A stretch of DNA of 64,000 nucleotides from JACVRW01 sp963811055 (GCA_963811055.1 CAWEPQ010000020.1:248001-312000), one strand, 5' to 3'. Shown: positions 8,340-18,434, counted from the first letter of the stretch. The notes: generated by a model not told the origin, from the sequence alone. Made by a program: numbers and translations.

Positions 8340-9773
8340 GTGAGCCTCCAGGATCATCTCGACGCCCCGCGCGGCAGCGGGGCGCTGGCGGACTGGCGGC
8401 ATGCGGGCGCGGCCGGGGGCGCCGCCTGCGGCGACCTCGTGCGGATCGCGGTCCGCGTGGAGGGCGAGCACGTGGTGGAGGCCGGCTTCGACGCGAGCGG
8501 CTGCGCCGCCGCGCGCGCCGCCGGGAGCGCGGTCGTGGAGCTCGTGGAGGGAACGCCCTTTCTGGCCGCGGCCCGGCTGAGCGCCGGCGACGTGGAGGCC
8601 GAGCTGGGCGGGCTGCTGCCCGCCAGCCGCCACGCCGCCGAGCTGGCGGTGGACGCGCTTCACCGGGCACTTGGGGCCGCCGCGCGCGATGGGGCTCCGC
8701 GCCTGGGCGCGAGCCCGCGCCGCACGCTGGTGGCGATGAGCGGAGGCGTGGACAGCGCCGCCGCGGCACAGCTTGCGATCGACGCCGGTGACGACGTGGT
8801 GGCGGTCACGCTCGAGCTGTGGTCCGACCCGGCCACCGACGCCGAGCGCAGCTGCTGCTCGCCGCGCGCGGTCCTGGGCGCGCGTGAGCTGGCCCACGGC
8901 ATGGGCATCCCTCACGTGACGCTGGACCTGCGCGAGCGCTTCCGGTCGACCGTGGTGGACGAGTTCCTGGACGGGTACGCCGCCGGGCGCACTCCCAACC
9001 CCTGTGTGCGCTGCAACGGCGAGGTGCGCTTCGACGCGATGCTCGCCCTGACGGACGCGCTCGGCGCGGCGCGGCTCGCAACCGGGCACTACGCGCGCAT
9101 AGCGCGCGACGAGCACGGCCCGCTCCTGCGCGCCGGAGCCGACCCCCGTAAGGACCAGAGCTACATGCTTGCCAGGCTCGAGCCGGCGGAGCTCGACCGA
9201 CTCTCGTTCCCCCTCGGCGGGCTGACAAAGGACGCGGTGCGGGCGCTCGCGCGCGCTGCCGGGCTCTCCGTGGCCGACCGGCGCGAGAGCCAGGACCTGT
9301 GCTTCGCGGCAGGCCTCGGCAGCAAGGGGTTCCTGCGCCGTCACGGGCCGGCCGGGCTGCGGCGCCCCGGGCCGATCGTGGACGCCGACGGGCATGAGCT
9401 CGGCCGGCACGACGGCCAGCACGGATTCACCGTCGGCCAGCGGCGCGGCATCGGCGTGGCCGGCCCCGAGCCGCTGTACGTGCTCGCCAAGGATGCCCGC
9501 ACCGCCACCGTCACGGTCGGGCCGCGCGAGGCGCTGGCGGTGAGCCGCGTGAGGCTCGAGCGTGCGCTGCTGCATCGTGGCGCGACCGGGGTGGAGGCGG
9601 CCCGCCTCCGCTACGGCTCGGCCGAGATCCCCTGTCGGGTGACCGAGGCGGAGGACGGCACGTGCGAGCTCGAGCTGGCACGTCCGGCCCAGGCGGTCGC
9701 GCCCGGCCAGCTCGCGTGTCTTCTCGCGGGTGACCGGGTGACGGGGCACGGGACGATCGTGGAGGCACTGTGA
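8340..9773 (+). CDS. mnmA: tRNA 2-thiouridine(34) synthase MnmA fused to an N-terminal IscU/NifU-like domain
   Basis: 477 residues in two modules. Residues ~5-115 read as an IscU/NifU_N scaffold: DHLDAPRGSG corresponds to the usual DHyenPRNxG, C30 is in ACGD and C55 in SGC. At the third ligand position the usual HC is H98-A99, so one scaffold cysteine is missing. Residues ~127-477 are MnmA: the PP-loop SGGVDS at ~133, first catalytic Cys in NPCVRC near 220, second in QDLCFA near 319, TGHYAR, DQSYML, and a C-terminal beta-barrel. MnmA thiolates U34 of Lys/Glu/Gln tRNAs using persulfide sulfur. The fused domain could dock a cysteine desulfurase or relay sulfur (inference). GTG start; the stop overlaps the next gene. 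Confidence 0.92.
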   Translation: MSLQDHLDAPRGSGALADWRHAGAAGGAACGDLVRIAVRVEGEHVVEAGFDASGCAAARAAGSAVVELVEGTPFLAAARLSAGDVEAELGGLLPASRHAAELAVDALHRALGAAARDGAPRLGASPRRTLVAMSGGVDSAAAAQLAIDAGDDVVAVTLELWSDPATDAERSCCSPRAVLGARELAHGMGIPHVTLDLRERFRSTVVDEFLDGYAAGRTPNPCVRCNGEVRFDAMLALTDALGAARLATGHYARIARDEHGPLLRAGADPRKDQSYMLARLEPAELDRLSFPLGGLTKDAVRALARAAGLSVADRRESQDLCFAAGLGSKGFLRRHGPAGLRRPGPIVDADGHELGRHDGQHGFTVGQRRGIGVAGPEPLYVLAKDARTATVTVGPREALAVSRVRLERALLHRGATGVEAARLRYGSAEIPCRVTEAEDGTCELELARPAQAVAPGQLACLLAGDRVTGHGTIVEAL

Positions 9774-10162
9774 CGCCGGAGAAGGAGCTGATCGACCTCG
9801 ACGCTCCGCTGTCGCCCGACTTCCAGCCGGTCATCCGGCTGATCATCGGCGGCATCGCCGAGCGGGTGGACTTCGCGTTCGAGGAGATCGACGACCTCCA
9901 GCTCGCGGTGGAGCGCCTGCTGGCCGAGGCCGGCGCGCGCGACACGATCCACCTGAGCTTCGAGGTGGGCCAGGAGGCGATCAGGACCCGCGTCGGCCCG
10001 CTGGACGAGCAGGCCATCACCCACGCGCTTCGTGACGGGGACTCGCGGCCGGGGCTCACTCTCGACCGGATCCTCAAGACAGTCGTGGACTCATTCGGCG
10101 TGGAGGAAGTGGACGGCGACGGCGTGATGGTGCGCCTCGAGAAGCGGAAGGCCTACACGTGA
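9770..10162 (+). CDS. RsbW-like anti-sigma factor, degenerate ATPase
   Basis: 130 residues. The layout (FQPVIRLIIGGIAERV..., EEIDDLQLAVERLLAEAG, IHLSFEVGQEAIRTRVGPL, LTLDRILKTVVDSFGVEEV, VMVRLEK) follows the RsbW/SpoIIAB histidine-kinase-like ATPase fold. In active members the helix after LAV carries an Asn that coordinates magnesium (N-box, E..xNA..HA); here it reads LLAEAG, and no clear G1 box (DxGxG) is present. It may therefore bind a sigma factor without kinase activity. It overlaps mnmA by four bases at the start and the SigB/F-type sigma gene by four at the end, so the sigma factor is the obvious partner (inference). Confidence 0.7.
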   Translation: MTPEKELIDLDAPLSPDFQPVIRLIIGGIAERVDFAFEEIDDLQLAVERLLAEAGARDTIHLSFEVGQEAIRTRVGPLDEQAITHALRDGDSRPGLTLDRILKTVVDSFGVEEVDGDGVMVRLEKRKAYT

Positions 10163-10923
10163 GCGCCGCCCCGCATCGCTCCTCCTCGCCGGCGCGTGCC
10201 CGCCACGAGGATCGCGAGCTGCTCAAGCGCTACCACGACCAGGGCGACACCTCGGCGCGCGAGGAGCTGATCCAGCGCCACCTCCCGCTCGTGCGCTCGC
10301 TGGCGCGCCGCTACTCAGGCCGAGGCGAGTCGCTGGAGGACATAGAGCAGGTGGGCGCGATCGGGCTGATCAAGGCGATCGACCGCTTCGAGCTTTCGCG
10401 CGACGTTTCGCTGGCCACGTACGCCACCCCGAACGTGGTGGGCGAGATCAAGCGCCATTTCCGCGACAAGGGCTGGGCCATCCGCGTGCCGCGTGCGCTC
10501 CAGGAGCTCAACGCGTCGATGTCCGGCGCGATCGAGCGCCTCACCGGCAGGCTCGCGCGCTCGCCCAGCATCGCGGAGATCGCGGAGGAGCTGAAGACCA
10601 CGCCGGAGGAGGTGCTCGAGGCGATGGAAGTGGGGTCTGCCTACTCGACGGTCTCGCTGTCCACCGGCCCCAGCGGCGAGGAGGAGCTGGACCCGCTGGA
10701 GACCATCGGCGAGGAGGACCCGGGGTTCGAGCGCTCGGACGACCGCGTGGCGCTCGAGCCGGCGCTCGATCGCCTGCCCGACCGGGAGCGCGAGATCCTC
10801 CGCATGAGGTTCGAGGAGGGGCTCCCGCAGACCCAGATCGCGCAGGCGGTGGGCCTGTCGCAGATGCACGTCTCGCGCCTGATCCGCAAGTCGCTCGCCG
10901 AGATGCGCGAGGAGCTCACCTGA
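10159..10923 (+). CDS. RNA polymerase sigma factor, SigB/SigF/SigG family
   Basis: 254 residues. Region 2 reads LVRSLARRYSGRGESLEDIEQVGAIGLIKAIDRFE..., then YATPNVVGEIKRHFRDKGWAIRVPR (2.3-2.4). Region 3 (APSIAEIAEELKTTPEEVLEAM-like) and region 4 (ILRMRFEEGLPQTQIAQAVGLSQMHVSRLIRKSL) follow. The FRDK and IRVPR signatures are typical of SigB/SigF general-stress or sporulation-type group 3 sigma factors. It is co-transcribed with the RsbW-like gene just upstream, the usual sigma/anti-sigma pairing. Its stop overlaps the CTG proposed as start of the next gene. Confidence 0.92.
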   Translation: MSAAPHRSSSPARARHEDRELLKRYHDQGDTSAREELIQRHLPLVRSLARRYSGRGESLEDIEQVGAIGLIKAIDRFELSRDVSLATYATPNVVGEIKRHFRDKGWAIRVPRALQELNASMSGAIERLTGRLARSPSIAEIAEELKTTPEEVLEAMEVGSAYSTVSLSTGPSGEEELDPLETIGEEDPGFERSDDRVALEPALDRLPDREREILRMRFEEGLPQTQIAQAVGLSQMHVSRLIRKSLAEMREELT

Positions 10924-12443
10924 GGGCTGGGCTCCGGCGTACCGCTCGCGCCGCGAGCCCCATCCTGCTGGCACTGGCCCTCGGCGGGTGCCCCGGGGAC
11001 GACGACAGCCAGGGGAGCGCGCTCGAGGGGGGCAGCGTGTCGATGGCCCTCGGCCGGCCGCCGGTGGTGCTCGATCCGGCGCTCGTGGGGCCGAACAGCG
11101 CCGAGCCCCTGTGGGCCGTGTACACGCCGCCGCTCACCTACCGCCGCTCCGAGGGCCGGGACGGCACGGAGGTGGTGCCGGGCGTGGCCGAGCGCGTGCC
11201 GAGCGCATCGGGCGACGGGCGGACCTACACGCTGCGAGTGCGGAACGGGCTGCACTTCACCAACGGACGCCAGGTCCGGGCGAGCGACGTGGAGCACTCG
11301 ATCCTGCGTGCGCGGGAGGTCGGACCGGTGGGTAGGCGCCTGTTCGCGGAGGTCATACATACGTCGAGCGACAACGGGAGACGCCTTGTGCGCCTCGTGC
11401 TGCAGCGCCCCGACCCGTCGTTCCCGCACGCGCTCGCCGCGGTGCAGGCGGGGGTGGTGCCGGCGAGCACCCCGATGCGGGCGTCCCGCACCCGCCCGCT
11501 CGCGGGCATAGGGCCGTATCGGATCGAGTCGGCGCGACCCGGGCGCCGCTTCGTGCTCGTCCGCAATCGCGACTTCAGCCTCCCGAGCGTTCCGGGCGGC
11601 CGGCTCGACCGGGTGGTGGTGACCGCGGGAGGGAGCCCGGCCGCGCAGACCGACGCCGTGGCCGCCGGCAGGCTCGACGTGATGATCTCCCCGCCGCCCG
11701 CCGACCGTCTGCCCGGGCTCAGGTCCGAGCTGCGCGAGCGCTACTCCGAGCACCCCGACCTCGACGCGCTGTACCTCGAGCTGCGCAGCCGCGGCAGCGC
11801 GTTCGGCAAGCCCAAGCTGCGCGAGGCGCTCGCTCGCGCCCTAGACAGGCCGGAGGCGGCGCGCCGCCTCGGGGGGCTCGTGCGCACCACGTGCAATGTG
11901 CTGCCGCCCCTGCTGCCCGGCTACCGGGAGACCGACTCGTGTCCATGGGGGGACCCGTCCGAGCACCCCGACCTCGTCCGGGCGCGCGAGCTCGTGGAGG
12001 AATCGGGCGAGGTGGGCCGGCCGGTGGCCGTGTGGGCTCCGCACGGCGCGGCGCGAGTGGCGCGGCTGTACGTGTCCACGCTCAGGAAGATCGGGTTGCT
12101 GGCCTCGCGGGAAGCTCGAGCCGGCGCCGACGTGCGCCTGCTGACGGCGCGCGCGCCGGTGCCGGACTCGGCGCGCTTCCTCGTGCCGCTCGCCGCCAGG
12201 GTGCCCCTGGTGGTGGACGCGAAGACCCGGCTCGCGGCCGACGACCTGGCCACCATCAACGACGCCGACGAACGCGCGCGATTGGCCGAGCAGGTGGACG
12301 CCGGCCTGGTCAAGAGCGCCGTGATCGTGCCCTACGCGAACTCGCTGAGGACGCTGTTCCTGTCCGATCGCATCGACGCGGCCAACTGCTCACGGTTCCA
12401 TCCCGTGTACGGGGTGGACCTCACGGACCTGTGCCTGCGCTAA
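10920..12443 (+). CDS. Peptide-binding lipoprotein paralogue, short and divergent (CTG start proposed)
   Basis: Family 5 extracellular solute-binding protein of about 507 residues. It aligns with the lipoproteins at 1508 and 12581 (YTPPLTYRRSEG..., VRNGLHFTNGRQVRASDVEHSI, TTCNVLPPLLPGY, and C-terminal NCSRFHPVYGVDL). A downstream GTG at 11037 would skip the signal sequence. Extending in frame to CTG 10920 gives an RR n-region, a hydrophobic core and the lipobox LGGC (Cys24). A GAGGAG Shine-Dalgarno at 10909-10914 lies five bases before that CTG, and no ATG, GTG or TTG is available there. The middle/C-terminal lobe is shorter than in the paralogues, and the region matching their SW.GDFPHP/TDWFQDYPHP segment is absent, so ligand specificity probably differs. 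It starts inside the sigma-factor stop. Confidence 0.8.
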   Translation: MRAGLRRTARAASPILLALALGGCPGDDDSQGSALEGGSVSMALGRPPVVLDPALVGPNSAEPLWAVYTPPLTYRRSEGRDGTEVVPGVAERVPSASGDGRTYTLRVRNGLHFTNGRQVRASDVEHSILRAREVGPVGRRLFAEVIHTSSDNGRRLVRLVLQRPDPSFPHALAAVQAGVVPASTPMRASRTRPLAGIGPYRIESARPGRRFVLVRNRDFSLPSVPGGRLDRVVVTAGGSPAAQTDAVAAGRLDVMISPPPADRLPGLRSELRERYSEHPDLDALYLELRSRGSAFGKPKLREALARALDRPEAARRLGGLVRTTCNVLPPLLPGYRETDSCPWGDPSEHPDLVRARELVEESGEVGRPVAVWAPHGAARVARLYVSTLRKIGLLASREARAGADVRLLTARAPVPDSARFLVPLAARVPLVVDAKTRLAADDLATINDADERARLAEQVDAGLVKSAVIVPYANSLRTLFLSDRIDAANCSRFHPVYGVDLTDLCLR

Positions 12444-12580
12444 GAGGAATGCGGGCATAACACCCGAACTTTTCCCGTGTTAGGCCTTTGTTCAGATCCG
12501 GCGTACCCCAAATAGTGGGAGTAGATTGCCGGGGCGACGGGGAAGCTAGACCGGATCACCTGACCTTGGAGGGTTATTAG

Positions 12581-14251
12581 ATGGGGAAGCTGGGCGCTGG
12601 GCGCGTACTCGCGCTGATACTTGCGGTGATGGCCATGTTCGTGATGGCCGCCTGCGGTGACGACGACGACTCCGACTCCGGCAGTAGCGGTGGCGGCGGT
12701 GAGACGGGCGGCGAGATCTCGATCGGGACGACCGGTCTCGACAACGCCGATCCGGTGATGTTCCAGACCACCCAGGCAGTCCAGCCCTTCCAGCTTGCCT
12801 ATGTGCCGCTCCTGAGCTACGCGCACAAGGAGGGCGAGGCCGGTTCCGAGATCATCCCCGGCCTGGCCACCGAGGTGCCCGAGCCCACCAACGGCGGCAA
12901 GACCTACGAGTTCACCCTGCGCGAGGGCCTCAAGTACAGCGACGGCAGCGCCGTCAAGGCCAGCGACTTCGAGAACACGATCAAGCGCCTGCTCGCTCTG
13001 GGCAGCGGCTGGTCGTTCTTCTACAGCCCGATCATCGAGGGCACCGAGGAGTTCCAGAAGAAGCCCGACGTAAAGGGCGACATCTCGGGTATCGAGACGG
13101 ACGACGCGGCCGGCACGATCAAGATCACGCTCACCGAGCCGGACACCAAGATCCTGTTCGCGCTCGCCGAGCCGTACGCGGCTCCCACCCCGGCGGCCAA
13201 GTCGCCCGGCAAGAGCCTCAAGCAGCCGCCCCCCGGCGTCGGCCCGTACATCCTCGACGTGAAGGACTTCAACCGGCTGTACGAGCTCACGCGGAATCCC
13301 AACTGGACGGACATCCCCGGGATCCCGAAGGGCAACTTCGACAAGATCACCGGCCACGTCACCGACAGCGTCACGAAGATGACGCAGGACGTGATCACCG
13401 GCAAGCTCGACTTCATGACCGAGGACCCGACGGGCGACCAGTTGCCGGAGGTGCGGCAGAAGTACGCCGACCGCTACTCCGAGACGGCGAACCCGCCGAA
13501 CGTCTACTACAACTTCATGAACGTCACGCTCCCGCCGTTCGACAAGCTGGAAGCGCGTCAGGCCGTGAACTACGCGATCGACAGCAACGCTCTCGTCCGC
13601 GTGTTCGGCGGCCGGCTGACGCCGGGCTGCAACTTCATCCCGCCCGGAGTCGTCGGCTACAAGGAGGCCGACTGCGCCTACGGCGATCCGGCCGGCGAGC
13701 CGGACATCGAGAAGGCCAAGGAGCTCGTGAAGAAGTCGGGCTACGAGGGTGAGAAGGTCACCTACTGGGTCAACAACAAGGACCCGCGCCCGGCGATCGC
13801 GGACTACTTCCGCGACATGCTGAACGAGATCGGCTTCGACGCCGACATCAAGACGCTCGACCAGCAGGTCTACTTCGAGCAGATCGGCCTCAAGCGGACC
13901 AACGCCCAGACCGGCTTCACCGACTGGTTCCAGGACTACCCGCACCCGGGCGACTTCATCGAGTCGCTGCTCAGCACGCGGGCGCTCCAGTCCGAAGTCA
14001 CGTTCAACCAGGGCTTCGTCAGCGACCCGGTGCTCGACAAGAAGCTCGACGAGCTGCGCGGTCAGTCACCCGAGGAGGCCGCCGACGAGTGGGCCGAGCT
14101 CGACAACTACATCGTGAACGAGAAGGCCTACGTGGCCGTCTACGGAAGCGAGGAGTCGAGCTCCTTCTTCTCGGAGCGCATGGACGCCGAGAACTGCGGC
14201 GGCGAGCACCCCGTGTACAAGAACGACTGGCTCCTGTTCTGCAAGAAGTAG
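12581..14251 (+). CDS. Peptide ABC transporter substrate-binding lipoprotein
   Basis: 556 residues, intact, and the most conserved of the three paralogues. The signal peptide ends in lipobox MAAC (Cys25), followed by an acidic/Gly-Ser linker (GDDDDSDSG...). Family 5 SBP features include AYVPLLSYAHKEG, FTLREGLKYSDGSAVKASDFENTIKRLL, PGVGPYILD and TPGCNFIPPGVVGY. A strong Shine-Dalgarno GGAGGG at 12568-12573 sits seven bases before ATG. The 137-nt upstream gap is AT-richer than its surroundings and probably holds the promoter. A stem-loop follows the stop, then the importer permeases and ATPases, so this is the dedicated receptor of the dppC-B-D-F system. Confidence 0.93.
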   Translation: MGKLGAGRVLALILAVMAMFVMAACGDDDDSDSGSSGGGGETGGEISIGTTGLDNADPVMFQTTQAVQPFQLAYVPLLSYAHKEGEAGSEIIPGLATEVPEPTNGGKTYEFTLREGLKYSDGSAVKASDFENTIKRLLALGSGWSFFYSPIIEGTEEFQKKPDVKGDISGIETDDAAGTIKITLTEPDTKILFALAEPYAAPTPAAKSPGKSLKQPPPGVGPYILDVKDFNRLYELTRNPNWTDIPGIPKGNFDKITGHVTDSVTKMTQDVITGKLDFMTEDPTGDQLPEVRQKYADRYSETANPPNVYYNFMNVTLPPFDKLEARQAVNYAIDSNALVRVFGGRLTPGCNFIPPGVVGYKEADCAYGDPAGEPDIEKAKELVKKSGYEGEKVTYWVNNKDPRPAIADYFRDMLNEIGFDADIKTLDQQVYFEQIGLKRTNAQTGFTDWFQDYPHPGDFIESLLSTRALQSEVTFNQGFVSDPVLDKKLDELRGQSPEEAADEWAELDNYIVNEKAYVAVYGSEESSSFFSERMDAENCGGEHPVYKNDWLLFCKK

Positions 14252-14259
14252 GCGACATC

Positions 14260-14293
14260 GCACGCGGGCGGCCCCACGAGGCCGCCCGCGCGC
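14260..14293 (+). terminator. Intercistronic GC-rich stem-loop
   Basis: GCGGGCGGCC (14264-14273) pairs perfectly with GGCCGCCCGC (14280-14289) around a 6-nt loop, with further partial pairing outside. No T-tract follows. A hairpin between a binding-protein gene and its permease genes commonly protects the upstream message or partly terminates, giving excess receptor over membrane subunits; that role is inferred. Confidence 0.6.
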
Positions 14294-14304
14294 GTTAGCC
14301 TGAG

Positions 14305-15351
14305 ATGACCATGGCCATCGAGCCGGCCACCGAGTTTGCGATGGAGGGCCCGGCGGGGCTCGAAGCGGAGTCTCGGCGCAGCGACACGGCCGGGCTCGGA
14401 CCGTGGCGACTCGCGCTCCGGCGCCTGCGGCGCAACCGCGTGGCCGTGGCGTCCGGGTGGCTGTTCGTGCTGCTCGTGCTCATATGCCTGGCCGCGCCGC
14501 TGTACGCCGAGCACGTGGCCCACACGACGCCGCTCAAGAACCACCTTTCAGACCAGATCGTCATCGACGGGAAGAAGACCGACGTTGTGTCGCTCGACGG
14601 CGTGCCGATCGGTCCCACGTGGCAGGGCGAGTTCTTCCTGGGCGCGGACACCAACGGGCGCGATACGGCCGTGCGGCTGCTTTACGGGGGTCGCAACTCG
14701 CTGCTGATCGGCGTCGTGGCGGCGCTCATCACCACGGTGCTGTCGATCATCTTCGGACTCCTCTCCGGATTCTTCCGGGGCTTCACCGACACGGTGATCT
14801 CACGCACCATGGACGTGATCTGGGCCTTCCCGGTGATCCTCCTCGGCGTCGCTCTCGGCACCGCGCTCACGCTTTCGGGATTCAGCATCGGTCCGATCTC
14901 GGTGAGCGGCAAGTCCAAGCTGATACCCATCCTGATCATTGCCGTGGTCTACGTGCCGTACATGGCGCGCCCGATCCGCGGCCAGGTGCTGTCCCTGCGC
15001 GAGAAGGAGTTCGTGGAGGCCGCGCGAGCCCAGGGGGCCGGTTCGCTGCGGATCATGGGCTCTGAGATCCTCCCCAACCTGTCCTCCACCGTGATCGTGT
15101 TCTTCCCGCTGATGGTGGCCAACGCGATCCTGCTCGAGGCGGCGCTGGGCTTCCTCGGAGTGGGCGTGCAGCCGCCGGAGCCGTCCTGGGGCACGATGAT
15201 CGGCGACGGCGTCAAGCACATCCTGTCCGGGCCGCATCTCGCGATCGTCCCGGGCGTGATGCTCGTGATCACCGTGCTCGCGCTGAACGTGTTCGGCGAC
15301 GGCGTGCGCGACGCATTCGACCCCCGCGCCAAGATCCACCTGGAGCACTGA
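14305..15351 (+). CDS. dppC: Peptide ABC transporter permease, DppC/OppC type
   Basis: 348 residues. The N-terminal OppC_N segment (LALRRLRRNRVAVASGWLFVLLVL..) is followed by a periplasmic stretch containing EFFLGADTNGRDTAVRLLYGGRNSLLIG, the hallmark LGTD..GRD.-type motif of DppC. Five to six membrane helices include the permease EAA loop (EFVEAARAQGAGSLRIMGSEILPN). It imports peptides across the cytoplasmic membrane as a heterodimer with the next gene. The order C then B is the reverse of the classical dppBC order. Confidence 0.93.
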   Translation: MTMAIEPATEFAMEGPAGLEAESRRSDTAGLGPWRLALRRLRRNRVAVASGWLFVLLVLICLAAPLYAEHVAHTTPLKNHLSDQIVIDGKKTDVVSLDGVPIGPTWQGEFFLGADTNGRDTAVRLLYGGRNSLLIGVVAALITTVLSIIFGLLSGFFRGFTDTVISRTMDVIWAFPVILLGVALGTALTLSGFSIGPISVSGKSKLIPILIIAVVYVPYMARPIRGQVLSLREKEFVEAARAQGAGSLRIMGSEILPNLSSTVIVFFPLMVANAILLEAALGFLGVGVQPPEPSWGTMIGDGVKHILSGPHLAIVPGVMLVITVLALNVFGDGVRDAFDPRAKIHLEH

Positions 15352-15352
15352 G

Positions 15353-16299
15353 GTGGCCCGCTTCATAGTCCAGCGGCTGGCTCAGATGGTCCTCGTGCTG
15401 TTCGCCGTCTCCGCGCTGACCTTCCTGATTTTCAACGTGATTCCCGGCGGCGACCCCGCGCTCCGGATGGCCGGGCGCCAGCCCGACCCCGGCCAGCTCA
15501 AGATCATCCGCGCCGAGTGGGGCTTCAACGATCCGATCTACGTCCAGTACGTCAAGACGATGGAGAAGACCTTCACGGGCGACCTCTTCTCCTACACCAC
15601 GCAGATCGACGTGGTGGACGAGCTGATCAAGCGCGCTCCGCGCACCTTCGCCCTCGCGATCGGGGCGGCGATCCTGTGGATGGCCGTGGCCACTGCGCTC
15701 GGGGTCTTCACCGCGGTGAAGGCCGGCAAGTTCGCAGACCGCTCCCTGACGATCCTCGCGCTCGTGGGGATCTCGATGCCCGTCTTCTGGGTCGGGGCGC
15801 TGATGAACTACTACCTGGGCTTCAAATGGGGGATCTTCCCCAACGGCGGCTACGTGCCGTTCACCGACGACCCCTGGCAGTGGTTCTACCACCTGATCCT
15901 GCCGTGGACAGCCCTGTCGATCCTGTTCATCGGCGTGTACTCGCGCGTGCTGCGCTCGAACATCCTCGACACCATCAACGAGGACTACGTGCGCACGGCC
16001 CGCGCCAAGGGCCTCTCCGAGCGCCGGGTGCTCTACAAGCACGTCCTGCGCAACTCGCTGATCCCGATCGTGACGCTCTGGGGCCTCGACTTCGGCGCGG
16101 TGCTCGGCGGCGGCACGATCCTCACCGAGACGGTGTTCGACATCCAGGGCGTGGGGCAGTACGCGGCCGAGTCGATCGGGCAGCTGGACGTGCCGCCGGT
16201 GCTCGCCATCACCCTGTTCGGCTCGTTCTTCATCGTCCTGCTCAACACGGTCGTGGACATCCTTTATGCGGCCCTCGACCCGCGCATCCGGCTGACCTG

Positions 16300-16300
<1 letters not shown>
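15353..16300 (+). CDS. dppB: Peptide ABC transporter permease, DppB/OppB type
   Basis: 315 residues from GTG 15353, one base after the dppC stop. The N-terminus FIVQRLAQMVLVLFAVSALTFL and the RMAGRQPDPGQLKIIRAEWGFNDPIYVQY segment are typical of DppB. The EAA-type loop is DYVRTARAKGLSERRVLYKHVLRNSLIPIVT. About six transmembrane helices can be counted. The stop TGA shares its last base with the ATG of the ATPase gene, showing translational coupling. Confidence 0.93.
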
Positions 16301-17342
<1,042 letters not shown>

Positions 17343-17346
<4 letters not shown>

Positions 17347-18434
17347 GCGACGCTCCGGCGAGCACGAACGGCGCGCTTCTCCAGGTCGAGCACCTGAAGC
17401 TGCACTTCCCGATCCGCGATGGCATCCTGATCAACCGCCAGGTGGGCAGCGTCCATGCGGTGGACGACGTGACCTTCGACCTCGCCGAGGGGGAGACGCT
17501 CGGGCTCGTGGGCGAGTCGGGCTGCGGCAAGACCACCCTCTCGCGCGCGCTCATGCGGCTGCTCGAGCCCACCGACGGCTGCATCCGTTTCCGCGGCCAG
17601 GACGTGACACATGTCCGCCAGAAGCGGCTGGAGACGCTCCGCAAGGAGATGCAGATGGTCTTCCAGGATCCGTTCGCCTCCCTGAACCCGCGCAAGCGGG
17701 TCAGCCAGATCATCGGCATGCCGCTCCGGCTCCACGGAGCTTCGCGCGACGGGATCGAGGACCGGGTGCGGGAGCTGCTACGCCGGGTGGGCCTGCACCC
17801 CGAGCATCTGCACCGCTACCCCCATGAGTTCTCGGGCGGGCAGCGCCAGCGCATCGGAGTGGCGCGCGCGCTGGCGCTCGAGCCGCGGCTGATCGTGCTC
17901 GACGAGCCCGTGTCGGCGCTCGACGTGTCGGTGCAGGCGCAGATCATCAACCTGCTCGACGACCTCCAGGACGACTTCGGCCTGACGTACCTCTTCGTGG
18001 CTCATGACCTGTCGGTGGTGCGCCACGTGTCGGACCGCATCGCGGTGATGTACCTCGGCAAGCTCATGGAGATCTCGCCGGCGGAGGAGCTCTACACCAA
18101 GCCGATCCACCCGTACACGGGCGCCCTGCTCGCGGCCATCCCGATCCCTGACCCGCGTGAGAACCGCCGGCGGGAGCGAGTGGTCGTCTCCGGAGAGCCG
18201 CCCAACCCGATCAACCCGCCGTCCGGATGTGTCTTCCATCCGCGCTGCCCGCGGGCCACGGACATCTGCAGCCAGGTGGAGCCGCCGCTCACCCGCTATC
18301 CCAGCGGGCACCTGGCCGCGTGCCACCACCCGATGAACGTCAGCGCGGACGAGATCCGGGCCGGCGAGCGGGACGACGCGAGCCCGCACGGCTGCGGCGA
18401 CGAGCTCCCGCAGCCCACCGCAGTACTCCAGTAG
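17343..18434 (+). CDS. dppF: Peptide ABC transporter ATP-binding protein, DppF/OppF type
   Basis: 363 residues. Walker A GESGCGKTT near residue 56, Q-loop MVFQDPFASLNPR, signature FSGGQRQRIGVARAL near 162, Walker B LIVLDEPVSALD, H-loop FVAHDLS. The C-terminal oligo_HPY domain has the Cys motif CVFHPRCPRATDIC. It pairs with DppD to drive the DppBC channel. It is the last gene of the importer operon; about 340 nt of non-coding, strongly structured sequence follow. Confidence 0.95.
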
